Assembly (NCBI GenBank): GCA_009760855.2
Contig: WPIO01000022.1
Location: 365,001-429,000 of the forward strand
DNA length: 64,000 nucleotides
Direction: 5' to 3'
Source: Cristatella mucedo
Taxonomy: Eukaryota > Bryozoa > Phylactolaemata > Cristatellidae
Shown: positions 1 to 12,124 of the stretch, piece by piece
How the letters are laid out: the number at the start of each line of letters is the position of its first letter
Numbering within the stretch: the first letter of the stretch is position 1
The notes under the pieces: model-generated
The model's input: only the letters and a program-made list of their open reading frames with translations
Told to the model about the DNA's origin: nothing
Databases searched by the model: none
Translations under genes and position numbers: made by a program

Positions 1-440
1 CTTTTAAAATTGAGGCAGCTGCCGAAAACAACACCTAAATTTCGAGCACATGGTGATGGTCGCACAACAGCATCGCTTATTGTAAGAGCAAAGCCTTTCA
101 ATCCAGCCACATGCTTAGGGTGTCCTATGAGCAGCAATTCGGTTTATCGTCATTTAGTTTCAAGAAGTTTTAAGACATCCGGGATTGAATGTCGGCAAGG
201 CAAGCATTTAATTTCTCAGTTGCTGCAGCAGATTCCGACGGTTTGAATGACAAATACAGCTGAGTATCGTCAGCATAAAAGTGATATCCTATTCCATGGG
301 TCTTAATCACTCTTCCTAGAGGTTGAGTATAAATGGTGAACAGCAGTATGGACCCTTGAGGGACTCCACAGGTGACCTGTCTCGCGTGTAAGACCTGACC
401 CCCACACGACACAGATTGAACACGATCAGACAAGTATAGA
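1..440 (-). mobile_element. LINE-B fragment, reverse transcriptase catalytic region
   Basis: Read on the minus strand this encodes part of a non-LTR reverse transcriptase of the CR1/L2 type. A GVPQGSIL block is followed by FYADDTQLYLSF, which carries the catalytic YADD box, and then by an LNDDK block toward the window start. The residues between GVPQGSIL and FTIYTQ are shortened, and the reading frame decays near position 170, so the copy is dead. The same SFKP-ES..ATEKLNA signature recurs in the LINE-B copy at 50 kb. The element runs off the left window edge. Confidence 0.88.
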
Positions 441-784
441 TTTAAACTACGCCGTTGCCTCGTCTGCCAGACCGATGGTTGTTCTCAATCGTTCAAGTGG
501 TTAAGGTGGAGGAGGAGGAGGGAAGGAGAGAACAGACAAGCACACCATACCAGCCCGAGTAGTCTTTTTGGCTTACTGCCTGTGTCTGTGCTGTTCACTT
601 GCATCAGTCATCGTGGCCTGCACCACTATCTCCCGGGTGACCATTCGTTCTTCGATGGTGCACGGGCAAAGTGCAGCTCGCTTCAGTTCTTGGCCAAGAT
701 GGATGAAGGCAAAGATCAGGCAACCAATCAGAAGTGCTTTCCACTGCCTGACTCCTTAGCTCGGAAAGAAATAGTGCAGGACAA

Positions 785-1092
785 CACTCATAATAATAAT
801 ACACTTGACAAAGCGCCATCAGAGAACTTAATCTCTTTCTAGGCGCTTTACATTTGCTGCAAAGAAAAATGCAATTGAATGGTAAGTAAAGTCATGCTTA
901 AAAAACAAACACAATGAATAATATGGTTAGGAGTGACATGCACAGGGTCAGCATGCAAATGTGGTTAGTGGCAGCATGCACAGTGTCAGCACGCATAATC
1001 ACATGAAGGACGAATCACAGGGACCCACTAAATGCTGTCCTAAATAGGTGTGTTTTTAAGTTCCTTAGGTTAAGTTCTCATAGGTATATCTA
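785..1092 (-). mobile_element. LINE-A 3' end (5'-truncated)
   Basis: A minus-strand copy of the LINE-A 3' terminus. The TAA-repeat tail is at 790-801, followed by the hairpin tail (GCGCC.TCAGAGAACTTAATCT and TAGGCGCT) and the 3' untranslated region, which matches the copies at 12.1, 26.2, 30.4 and 40 kb. Only the last codons of the open reading frame remain. Confidence 0.88.
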
Positions 1093-1417
1093 TGACAGCA
1101 TAACTGCTTTACTGAGGTGTACCGAAAGAGCCCTTGTTTACTGGATGCATAGCTCAGGCTAGGGAGTATTTTTCTTCGGCGGAGGGGTATCAAAGACATT
1201 CGACAGAAAATTAGAACGAATGTAAACTCTGCGGTTGTTGGAGCTCATGATACAAGAAATAAAAACGGACAGTGCTGACACAAGTGTTGGCTTTACGGCA
1301 AACCTGCCCCACTTGTATGATGCATCTTGCTCTGAAGCTAAATGCTAAGCGAATCTCATTGACTGAGATTTTCCCTGCACTGCAAGTCTATGGTTTGCGG
1401 CTTCTGCTTGCCAGATA
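1093..1417. other. Unannotated stretch
   Basis: I see no gene or recognisable repeat between the LINE-A tail and the SINE-2 fragment. Confidence 0.5.
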
Positions 1418-1515
1418 TACTAGCTGATTTAAGAGCCTCTTTCGTGTAGCGATAGAAGAGCCTTTACGGCTATCACTATCGTTTGCAGCAGCGATAAAGG
1501 ATCGCTGGTTACACT
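1418..1515 (-). mobile_element. SINE-2 3' part
   Basis: Minus-strand 3' half of SINE-2. It carries the AGCTGATTTAA.AGCCTC end and the GAAGAGCCT..CGGCTAT block shared with the copies at 18.3 and 27.0 kb. The tRNA-like head is missing or unrecognisable. Confidence 0.65.
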
Positions 1516-2468
1516 GTATGAGTCGTCAATTGTAAAAGCTGCCTGCATAGCTTAGATGCAGAAATGCTGACTGTAATTTATATGATGGCCAAATAGAAGG
1601 ATTTTCTCCTAGTGTGTCTGCTAATGTAGTTCCAAGTGAGTCCAATAATGCCTTTTTATTAACGTGTGCATTTTGATTCCACCTGTCTGCTACAGGAGGT
1701 TGCTTTCCAAAGCAGGCAAACACATGCCCACTTCTATAATATAAAGTGCACTCTTCGTGTAGTGTATTTTAAGTACTGGTTGAGGTTGAGGTCAATTCCA
1801 GTCGTAGGGTGAGCTTTATCCAGTTCCTAGTCATGCAATACTCGGCGCACCTATTCACCCAGAGCAGGCAGACCCAGAGCCGTCGATTAAAGTGCCGAGC
1901 ATTTCCAGCTGCTGTCTGCTCAGATACCGCGGTTCCCAGTCTTCCAGTTTGCCATCAGTGTTTAAGTTAGACCGTGCTTCATTCGTATGCCCGTATCTGG
2001 CAGCAGAAGTGAAGGTGCACGTGTGGCCTCTTCTGTAGCGCGGGCCCTTGATCTAGCTATGCTGCGTAGCTGGGCTGAATACAGGTGGCTCCTCGTACAT
2101 TCGAGGAATGGTTTGCGTCATTGAGAGCTGCCGGTCTGCCGGAGGGCATTTTCCGGGCAATTCAAATAGGTTAACAAGCGGTTGCCGGCAGTCTCCTCCA
2201 ACGATACAGTCAAACTTGCTCTCCCAGTGCCATCCATCTGTACATAAGCACTGCCTGGTCAACAGCTCCGGTCTTGTGCGATCGCAGCTGAATACAGCTG
2301 ACTGACCAGTGACTGTCTTTCGAAAAGCCTACTTTCATTTGGCAGCTTGCTCGACGACATGCCCTACAGCTCGGCTTCACCTTTTAAGCCGTGAAGGGTA
2401 GGCTGGCACCAGTTCCAGCTGGTTGTCAGCTGCCCGGGATTCCGGCTTCAGCCCATGCCTCTTCGGCT
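1516..2468. other. Unannotated stretch
   Basis: No exon with convincing splice sites and no known repeat recognised. Short open frames on both strands lack any family signature. Confidence 0.4.
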
Positions 2469-2528
2469 GCCACAGAAGGAGGAGTGGTCAGCCAAGCAAC
2501 CTTGGCTGACCACTCCTCCTTTCGTGGC
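2469..2528. repeat. 60-nt near-perfect hairpin
   Basis: A 21-bp perfect inverted repeat (2476-2496 with 2501-2521) surrounds a CAAC loop. After a 2-nt mismatch it extends through GCCAC/GTGGC to 28-nt arms. A second small inverted repeat (GCGTGGC/GCCACGC, 2532-2551) follows at once. The function is unknown; see findings. Confidence 0.85.
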
Positions 2529-2869
2529 CTGGCGTGGCCAGTGTGCCACGCTAGGTCATGTCTCCCTGAGGGTGACAGGCAGCAGTTTTTGCGTGTGCGG
2601 ATCATCGGACCCTGGCCGTTCACTCGGTTCACCACAGCGACTGACAGCTTCTTGATGCCAGGCTGGGGCTGAGTTTGGTGCTTTGCGAATCTGTCTTCTT
2701 CGAAAAGGAATACGGGCCTCTGATTATAGCCAGTCGAGCCAGTTGCAGCTTTTCGGCACCAGTTTTGGAAGGTGTAGCATGCGACATAGCTACGGGGTTG
2801 ACGTTGACTACTGAAGAAAAAGAATTTTGAAGTGACTAAGATTCAGTATTCGAGCCACACCAACCCTTA

Positions 2870-3600
2870 CAATAAGCTAGGCTTTTTTAGTTAGTAAGTC
2901 TGGCACATTCACTAACGTAGTGAAATTTATAGTAATACTACGATGGCGAAGTGATAGTGAGTGTCATGTCGAAAAGGGGGGATGATTTGCTAATTTGCAC
3001 ATGTAGCTGCGCCAGCCATTCATCCTCACAGTTAAAATTGAACGTGCCTTGCTTGCTCCACCTGCCTCTGATAAGCAATCGACATGCGTGAATAAAATCT
3101 GATCGTAATTCTTTAAGAGGAGGGCCCCAATCCGGGCTTACTATATCAACCCCTGTAACAAGCTAGGTTTGTTAACTTGTTAGTCGGTGGGGTGGGCTCA
3201 GTGGACACCCAGACCCAGGCCCGCCTTCCAAAGCAAAGTTTGGGTTTTCTGTGATTTTTCACGGGTGCAAGCTAGTATGATTAATATAAATTTAAAGATG
3301 GTCAGCATGTCTGTACGTTCCGTACTTGCAACTCAGCACTGATTCGCTATCCGGTGCCGACGAATAAATTACATAGATTTATGTTCGCTTTACGAGAAAA
3401 CTCAATTGTAATTTTTTTAATGTTCTCATTTTCCTCCAGTACAAGCTTTGCTCCATTTACTACGAGCTCCATGCTTGGTAGTCGGTGTGGCGGGCTTGTC
3501 AGCCAGGTCAGCGGACACTCGGGCTCGCCTTTCCAAAGGAAAGTTTGGGAGTTTTTCCTGCAGTTTGTCACGGTTGCAGACAAATTTCCAAATAAGCCTG
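2870..3600 (+). repeat. Unclassified dispersed repeat, copy 1
   Basis: About 0.7 kb shared with 34215-35000. Common landmarks in order are a TCACTAACGT block, a GCGCCAGCCA block, an AACTCAG..CTGATT block, and a terminal block with TTGG.AGTCGGT, GCCTTTCCAAA and TTTTCACGG.TGCAAG. The terminal block also occurs at 3160-3275 inside this copy, so the element carries an internal duplication. I see no open frame or terminal inverted repeat. Confidence 0.6.
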
Positions 3601-4337
3601 TGGTTTCTGCCAGTCACTGTGGACCCCCGAGATTGCACAGCACAATTGGAATTGGAACAGAGCAACATTTCTGGCCCACTACCTTGCATTTTTAGCAGTC
3701 TTTCTAAACGAGACCAGCTATGTACAGCTCTAAAATAAAAAATTATAAAATGCATCCAGAGGCCATGCAAAGCTTACACTGTAATTATGCTTGCAAGCGT
3801 TAAATGTATTCGATGTAGTGCACCGCAAAGATATTCCGTTTCACATTGGCTTCATCTGGTTCATATCGCAAAGATATTCTGGTTCACATTGGCCTTACGT
3901 TAGAACTTGCTTCCTCGATGCCTCTACAATATAATATATGATATATTATATATGATATATTATATCATCGCTAGCACGGCTGGCTTTGTAGCAAATTTGA
4001 ACAGATTACTCATAGTGCAGGAAATATTTAGCACTATTAGCCACTTAAATATCTAGTGTTCTTTGCTGCTCAACATATACCCCCAACGTATCCACCCATT
4101 AGGCATCAACGCTGACCTCGAATTTCCATTCTAGCATTCCAGCATATCCACTGCATGCAGCCCAATAATTTCTAGTCGACGAATGAATGTTGCAAAAGCT
4201 CGTGGCTGCTGCTACAGTGTTTCATTAGCAGTGAGAACCACTAGGATTTTGACCTCTGTCGAAAGAATATTGCGGAGAAGAGAGCTTTCTAAGGCTGTCG
4301 AACTCGGCCTTTGAGCTAAGCTTTGCGAGCGAACATA
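3601..4337. other. Unannotated AT-rich stretch
   Basis: No gene seen. At 3927-3967 an alternating ATATAT/ATGATAT run forms imperfect AT-rich palindromes. Confidence 0.5.
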
Positions 4338-4431
4338 GGTCTGAAGGAGATATGCCGGCTCATGATCATAACTAGGGTAGCACTTTTGTACAAAGCTGAA
4401 AAGAGCCCCTGAGTCGTTTCTGGGCGCAATC
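4338..4431 (+). repeat. Direct repeat, left copy
   Basis: This stretch starts GGTCTGAAGGAGATATGCC and ends GTCGTTTCTGGGC. It is repeated at 5302-5390 with only a few changes. The repeat pair brackets a LINE-A 3' end that contains a SINE-2. Confidence 0.85.
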
Positions 4432-4547
4432 TTAGCCTCGACATTTTAGCCTCAATATTAGCAGACGTTTGCCAGCTTGTAGCATGCAGACGTAATTATT
4501 GCCCAAAACTTATGCATTCTTGCGTTTGCTTAATGCAAATTTAGAGT

Positions 4548-5170
4548 AATAAAAATGAATTTGTTTAGCACCCCCTAGAGAACTTAATCTCTTTCTAGAC
4601 ACTTTACATGTGCTGTAAAGGAAGCAGGATCATATGGTTAGTAATAGCTTGCACAATGTCAACAATGATAACATAGTTATAAGTGATATTCACAGGGCCA
4701 GCATGCAAAGATGATTAGTGGCAGCATGCACAGTGTCAGCTGGCGTAAACACACAAAGAACGAATCACAGATAGAAAATAGCATAGGAGATAAGATGCCC
4801 ACTCTCCAGAACCGAGGTTGTGGGTTCGAATCCTGCAGTGGGCGATTCTGTATTGCCAACTGCTAGTGGTGATGATAGCCGCTAAGGCTCTTTTGCTGCT
4901 ATACAAATGAGGTTGTTAAATTAGCAAGGACCCTGTAAAAGCTCTGACAAGTAGGTGCGTTTTTAGCTTTTTCTAAATATGGTCAAGTCAATGGATGTCG
5001 TGACGTCAGTCGGGAGAGAATTATGTCTCTATATGGACTGCTTTTGAATATGCCAGCAGACGTGTGTCCAAATGTGTTTTCGTTAGGTAGTAAAAGGGGG
5101 CAGAAAAATGAAATCTTAAAATCCTGAGAGTATGAAGTTGCCTAATCAGGCACTCTAAACATTTCACAGC
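4548..5170 (-). mobile_element. LINE-A 3' end interrupted by a SINE-2
   Basis: Minus-strand LINE-A terminus with the diverged hairpin tail at 4565-4605 and the CACAG.GTCAGC 3' untranslated blocks. Sequence that is continuous in other copies (CGAATCACAG then GGACCC) is split here by the SINE-2 at about 4770-4925, so the SINE arrived later. Confidence 0.8.
4770..4922 (+). mobile_element. SINE-2, full length, nested in LINE-A
   Basis: The tRNA-like head has an A-box-like GATAAGATGC..CTC and a B box GGTTCGAATCC near 4822-4832. The body contains ATTGCCAAC and the 3' block TAAGGCTCTT..GCTGCTATACAAATGAGG. Its insertion point in the host LINE is precise. Confidence 0.82.
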
Positions 5171-5301
5171 TCACGATGCAAATCAAGGATATTACTTGAC
5201 TGTGCTTGACCTACCTTGGTCGTCACTGCCTTCAAGCTGCTCATTTTGGTCTAAACATTAGCCAATCAGGGCAAAACATTCTCACCAGCTGATAGATCGC
5301 C

Positions 5302-5390
5302 GGTCTGAAGGAGATATGCCGGCTCATGATCATAACTAGGGTAGCACTTTTCTACAAAGCTGGAAAGAGCCTCTGAGTCGTTTCTGGGCA
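5302..5390 (+). repeat. Direct repeat, right copy
   Basis: Partner of 4338-4431, about 964 bp downstream. The two copies are roughly 95% identical by eye. Confidence 0.85.
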
Positions 5391-5561
5391 TCATCATTAG
5401 TTACAGAAAGAGTTGTATAGTCGGCAAAGCTCTGTAGGAGAAGGATTTTGTTGCACCCCCAGAAATGCTGGACACATAATGACTTCCGATTGTATACACC
5501 GCACTCTATTTGTGAAACATCAATGTGCCAGTGATAGACGCTATCTTATAACATCGAGAAT

Positions 5562-5716
5562 CTGCGATAGCACGGCAGGTAAGGTGCTCGCTCTTCGCGA
5601 CCGAGGTCTTGGGTTTGAGTCCTGCAGGTTGGCGATCCTTCATTGCCAACTTCAAGCGGTGGTGATAGCTGTTAAGGCTCTTCGGCTGCTATACAAATGA
5701 GGCGGTTAAATCAACT
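5562..5716 (+). mobile_element. SINE-2, full length
   Basis: The A-box-like TAAGGTGCTCGC and the B box GGGTTTGAGTCC are followed by the ATTGCCAAC body and the GGCTGCTATACAAATGAGG 3' end. It matches the copy at 4.8 kb along its whole length. Confidence 0.82.
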
Positions 5717-6300
5717 AATATTTATTTTATTTATTTAATCGTAACGATTCCGAATGTGAGCATTTGAATTGAAGTGAAAATTAGAAAAACTTAACGACGA
5801 GACTCAAGCGATGGAGATTTGTATCGAGACGTCGTGATGAGGGGTTTAGCCAGTGGCCAGCCGGAGGGGGGGGGGCAGGAGCATTTGCTCTTCCTACAGC
5901 AGGGCAGCGACCTGGGCCGCCCCTATTCCTACGTCTCCTCCACCCGACCACGTCACTAACGACAAAATATGTCTTAAGTTCACTCGACGAGCAACTACCG
6001 AATTTGGGTAGAATAATTTTTCATTAGTTGTGGGTCTAACTCTGCCTATATGAAGAATCTTGCAGGTCTTGCTCCCTACATAAAGTTTTGCAGGCCCCCT
6101 AGATAAAAATCCTGGCTCACTACGTTTAGCTGTCTAGGGAACTGACAGCATCTTTTCTTGCTCATCGCTCCTCCAGGACAAAGTAAAAGTGTCTGCTGCT
6201 GTAGTTGACTTTCGACCTGTCATCCTCCTTACCAACAGCTTGTGAGATCTCTTGATGCTTTCAAGTAGTGAGTCTACATACTAGTACATACTACTACATA
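5717..6300. other. Unannotated stretch
   Basis: No gene seen. A G-rich run lies at 5863-5880, and short repeats of a CATACTA type lie at 6275-6310 just before the LINE-A copy. Confidence 0.45.
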
Positions 6301-6319
6301 CTACATACATATTAGTGAG

Positions 6320-7230
6320 TTATCACTAGTCCAAAAAACGTCCATCAAGGTTCAGCCAAGATAATACAAATTTCAGCTGCCCGTGCAACAAGAGGGACCT
6401 CATCCCATGTGGTGATCTAGCAAACCGGTTCTCTAGCTTCTTTGTGAGCAAGATAGTCAAGATCTGAGCGTCAATTCCGAAGGTATCCGCATCCTTGCTA
6501 GACTCCCCTCCCAATCTCAAAAGGAGAATCTCAACAGGACTAATCTCTCCCTCAATTACTTGCAGCACCTTAATGTCTGCATTCAAGCCTGCAACCCACT
6601 AGTGACCTCATCCTGAAATTCATCTCCCGAGTCAAAGAAGACTACAATCCCACCAGACCCTGTTCCCGCTATCCTACTTGTACGTTGCATAGATCTGCTG
6701 CTGCCATGCCTAACTAACATACTAAATATGTCCTTAGCCTCAGGTTTTGTCTCTGCAGCTTTCAAAAGGATGTTGTTAGGCCACTATTTAAGAAAGCAAT
6801 GCTGTACCAAGAGAGCTTAAGCAACTTCGCCCAATCTCCTTACTACTATTCACATACACGATGCTAGAACGAACAGTGGCAGACCAGCTAAGCTTGTATA
6901 TTGAAACTTCAAACCCAGCAAGTGAATTCCAGTCTGGTTTTAGAGCTAATAACTCTTCAGAATAAGCTGTTCGTTGGGTGCACAACGATCTTCTCAGAAA
7001 TGCAGACTCAGGTTAAGTCTCTTGGCTTGTTTTGCTCGATCTTTCGGCAGCTTTTGATGCTATTGATCACCAAGCCCTTCTCGAACGCCTCTCACCTTGC
7101 CCGTGCATCGCTGGCACTGCACACTAATGGATCAGGTTCACATCTCAGTGGGAGACTTGAGCTGTTATTACCTGGTAGCACTGGCCTACGGAAAGGGGCT
7201 CAAATCTCCTCGCGATGGATATAGCTGAAG
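6320..7230 (+). mobile_element. LINE-A degenerate reverse transcriptase region
   Basis: Plus-strand translation in shifting frames gives, in order, NRFSSFFVSKIVKI, a CCCHA.LT linker, ESLSNF (the NYRPVSL position), and LDLSAAFDAIDHQALLERL, which is reverse transcriptase motif A. Several stops and frameshifts are visible. It parallels the 27.6-kb copy block by block. The catalytic YADD box and the C-terminus are not present. Confidence 0.82.
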
Positions 7231-8363
7231 GCAGGGGAACATGCTGCCCTCACCTGACCTATGCAGCAAGCCCCCTCACGGGTCTCGTGACGAGGAGCCT
7301 TTCTGATCCTACTAATGCAACCATGATTAATCCACTCTAACCTCTAGGGGGGGGGGGGTAGCAATGTTGATTCGACCCAAGTGGCTGCCGTTTACCCCCC
7401 CCCCCCAGTGACTTCAACCTCAAAGAAGCAACACTCCAAATGCTCAAAAGAAAGTTTGATTTTTTGCACCCCTTTCCATCAGCAATAAGCCTCAAGCTTT
7501 CGATAGCAGCCCTAAATGCTAGCACAGCTGCTGCTTACTATCACAAGCCTTCAAGCCTGGGAGTTGAAAATGGGTCGTTTGTCCCCCAAGTTATGACAAC
7601 TTGAAATTCGTTGTGCCTATGTAACAAAAGACTGCTGCTGTAAGTCACGTTACGGCTGAAATCAACCAAAAAGACTGTTGGCTTATTCGTTCCGAAATAG
7701 GAAAAGCAAACTAAAAAATGACGACAGATAGCTTTTTCCGATTCATCGGCATCGGCCTTTTGTTCAATTCCGAGCGTGTGTCGTGATTCGGTGACATACA
7801 ACTGCCTAGAAACTGCGCAATCATCGGCATCAGCACTACGAGGAACGACCTCAAGGATAAGGGCCGGCAAGGCTGGTCGATGGTTATGCTATGGCCGACG
7901 GTTGCTATCGGTTGAACAGATGAGCGGGTTTTGTGTTAACGGTAGCAGCCTCAAAGCTATTCTGAATTATGTGGGTGTGTGACTAACGACACTCGAGTAG
8001 ACCGACAGGAGAGGGGGTGTTTTTGGAATGTATAATTTGAAGCATGAATGAGGCGCTCACAATTTGCCTTCACTGCGGCAGCACATCCATATCATATCAC
8101 AAATAAAAGCTTTTTTGTTCAGTAGGGTCAGCCCGGAAACATGGATTCAGCAATCGCTATCAGGCGCTTTTAGGATTTTATTTCCTGCTATACATAGCGT
8201 GCCAAATTCGTACACATGCTAGATTGGAAACCGTTCCTATCAAGGACAGACGCGCTACAGATGACATTTAGCGACAAAGATTTGCCTTATGTTTGGCCCC
8301 CTGACACCACCAGGCTTACCTCTCACATGTGCCTCACTTTAATTTACGTGTCTGTTAATTCAG
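7231..8363. other. ZIP gene intron or upstream sequence
   Basis: No exon recognised. A G-run at 7347-7358 and a C-run at 7396-7408 face each other about 38 bp apart and could pair. The upstream ZIP exons, which should encode the HNF..DG and HE..HE metal-site motifs, were not found here. Confidence 0.5.
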
Positions 8364-8551
8364 GTGATTTTGCCATCCTCCTCAGCTCAGGCTTTAAACG
8401 AAGGAAAGCCATCTGGCTTAACTTCTTGTCTGGCTGTCCCTGCTTTGTTGGGCTTATCATCGGCATCAAGCTGGCTGAAGTCACCCATGCAACGTCGTGG
8501 ATCCTTGGTGCAGCTGGTGGCATATTTCTCTACATTGGCTTGGCCGATATG
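8364..8551 (+). CDS. SLC39A8/14-like: SLC39 (ZIP) zinc transporter, penultimate coding exon
   Basis: ZIP proteins are multipass membrane transporters that bring zinc, and often iron, manganese or cadmium, into the cytoplasm. This 188-bp exon begins after a TTAATTCAG acceptor in phase 1. It encodes GDFAILLSSG, the stretch that follows the HE..HE metal motif in LIV-1 ZIPs, then LNFLSG, a hydrophobic helix, ATSWILG and GGIFLYIGLADM. It ends at an ATG|GTATGT donor. Joined to the exon at 14364 it reads LADM-LPEMN, matching the LADM.PEMN junction of the ZIP8/14 branch. A CAG tract starts 10 bp into the intron. Upstream exons probably lie left of the window. Confidence 0.93.
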
Positions 8552-8560
8552 GTATGTACG

Positions 8561-9485
<925 letters not shown>

Positions 9486-9770
9486 CAATGGAACAGCTAA
9501 TTTATTGTCCATACAGGACCTGAGGGCACGATGAGGCTGAAACTGGCGTAGCAGTTCAGCTGGGTATTGAGGAGCTAAGCCTGGCTGGCCTTACGGGTCA
9601 ATTTTAGAACTTTGCTCTGCATTCATTGGTCAACCGGCAGCCACCATAGCTCTTTTAATAAAGGAGACACACGGTCAAACCTCTGGGATTTGCAAACTAA
9701 CCTTGCAACCGTATTCATAGCCAGCTGCAGTTGCCCAGTGGCTTTTGCTGTAGCATCCGTAGATGCTAGT
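9486..9770 (-). mobile_element. LINE-B C-terminal fragment
   Basis: The minus-strand translation contains the DNKLAVPL signature and the CSE-type linker of LINE-B (compare 18.7 and 55.6 kb). Upstream blocks run to about 9770. It lies inside the ZIP intron, opposite in orientation to the gene. Confidence 0.72.
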
Positions 9771-12120
9771 CGGCTGCTGCCAACCACGGCTTGTCTTTAG
9801 CCTTGTCAAAAGGTGGGCAGCTGTCAAGGGTAGTTCAAAGTCTCGAAACAGCCAGTAGCACCGCACGAAAGTGCAATGCACAATACATATGCCTGCAGTT
9901 CCACAATAAGCTGGTGCTGCTGCTTAGCAGCCATTGCTCAATGTACGTTATTTTACAATGTACGTTATTTTTGCTTTGCTTTACCACCCCCATCTCTTCA
10001 AGTAAAAGCATCTCTAAAATAAAGAGTGTGATGGTGTCCCGGCCACGGTGAACCCCTAACCTTACAATCCGGGCTTAGAGACTTGGAGTATATTAATTTC
10101 AAACTTTGAAAATATTTCAAAATCTTACCTTTTAACTGCAGAAGTTCTAAGCAATAAGTTTTAAATTGCAAGTATATTTCACAGAGCTATGTACTATCCA
10201 GCTGCGAAATGGCTACTGGCAGAAATTTTTGAAAGCATGTATAGGCATGTAATTCTGAATCCTTTTCAGATGCAACGGTACAAGTAAGTATGAGTCTGTG
10301 TGTGGCACGAGGGGAAGTACGCTCTTGTGTTTTACAAAATCGGTGTTACTAATAACTCCCAAACTTGCTTAAACTTGTCATGAATTGGCTCAAATGGAAC
10401 GCACCATTTTGGAGCTAGAGACTGTTGTAATCGATGCAAAACAGGTTTAATGCCAGCTGAGTCCTGTCGGGGTTCATGCTTTTAGAATTAGGAAATGCAA
10501 TGGTTTAAAATTGTGTTATCTATTTTTTATATTTATATACAGGTTATCTTCTTGTTTATTAATATATGTACATGTATATTCGTATATGAAAAATATCTAT
10601 TTTATACATGATCCTGCTCCAAAAATCCTCATGCCTTGGAAATCAAGATATAAACTAAAAAAACTTCAGTGCTTTATGACCTCTTTGCCAACCAAACATG
10701 CCATTAGAACAGAGGACTTGCATGAATTAGGCAAACAACCCCAGGTTCGATTTCACGGTGCCATGAACATGCAAAATAAGCCAGTTTTTGGCAGTTCGTA
10801 AGGCAACTTCTGGCCGCCGACACGATCTCTAGTTTCGAGGGATATTATTTTGTAGCACTGATTTATTGCAACATGTGACCGGAGTAAAAAAGGCTAAAAC
10901 TCATTGAAATTTAGCAATTATATTAACTGGTACCTAGGATCCCTCTCGCTAAAAAGCTTCTCAAAGACGGTCCTGGGTATTTTCTCAGTAATAATCAAGA
11001 GTTTGAAGCAGGCTATTTCCTAGATGTCTAAGTCGTAAGTAAAACAAGGGTTCGAAAAAAATGCAAGAAGTCAATGTAGTGTCACAAAGGGAGAAACATC
11101 CAATAGTGCGTCTTTACAAACAAGGAATTGAAGAATTCTTTTAAAATGTTACCTGGGTCTTGACTCGCTCCGGTACTAAATATACACACAACCGCTAAGG
11201 TATTTAGACTGCTGCATCGTGACAGTCGCAAAGTGATCTGAATTTCTTGTAAATACAATTTTAGGGCTAAAGTACGTGCACTAGCTCACTTAGAAAAGAG
11301 GTGTGTTTTTTCAAATCATTTGTATCTTAATTCATGTGATGTTCTACTATGATCCACTGGCTTTCGTATTAGCCGTGACACGCCAGTCTTGATCCAGCCG
11401 ATGATGTAGCCAATCTATCGATCTTTGACACATCAGGCGCAATATTAGCCCAAGCTGGTTCCATGAAGTGCCGCTGCTGACAAACTTAGGTCACAGCAGT
11501 CTTTGTTGTCTCTCCTTATGCGAACTACGCAGCCAGTTCAAGGTCCGGTAGTGACTTGTACGCGCTTTGATCGAGACTAAACCGTGAACAAAGCCTAAAC
11601 AGGTTGAACGCTTTCACCTCGTCTTTGGTTTCCTGTCGTGCTTCCGTTTCCAGTTAGAATAAAACACTAACATTGCCTCTTTGCTACAAAAACCATGATC
11701 GCAGTCCTTAGCTTTCCTGTAGTGTCTGGCAGTAGCCATGGCAGGCTTGCAGTAATCCTGGCTGAAAAACAGTGTGTACTTGTTGCTGATGCAAGCAAGT
11801 AGGCTAGCCTCATTTAAAAGGTTCCCGACGGTGGTCAATTTTAACCAGTTTCTACAAGAAATTTAGAGGATTTATTTCTACCTTAGGCTGGATTAAACAG
11901 ACTAAAAAGCCATTCAAATTTCGCATCCTATTTACTCAGTAAGTATTAGCTTGATGCTAGCGCAGCCAGGAGCATTTTTAGAACAACCACTCTCGCTTAT
12001 CTAAGTTTAAGGGCGGTGCAACAATTTTTTCAGACCCTTAAATTATGGTGGCTTTACAGCACGATTCTTTGGTTTTATTTAGTGACACAAGTTTACTTTT
12101 TAAAGATTGTCAATTCAAAT
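9771..12120. other. ZIP intron, repeat-poor part
   Basis: No gene or clear repeat recognised over 2.3 kb of AT-rich sequence. A minus-strand open frame at 11614-11838 reads sensibly (YCKPAMATARHY and a basic tail) and follows a TTTTTCAG, but I found no partner exon and do not call it. Confidence 0.4.
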
Positions 12121-12124
12121 CCTT

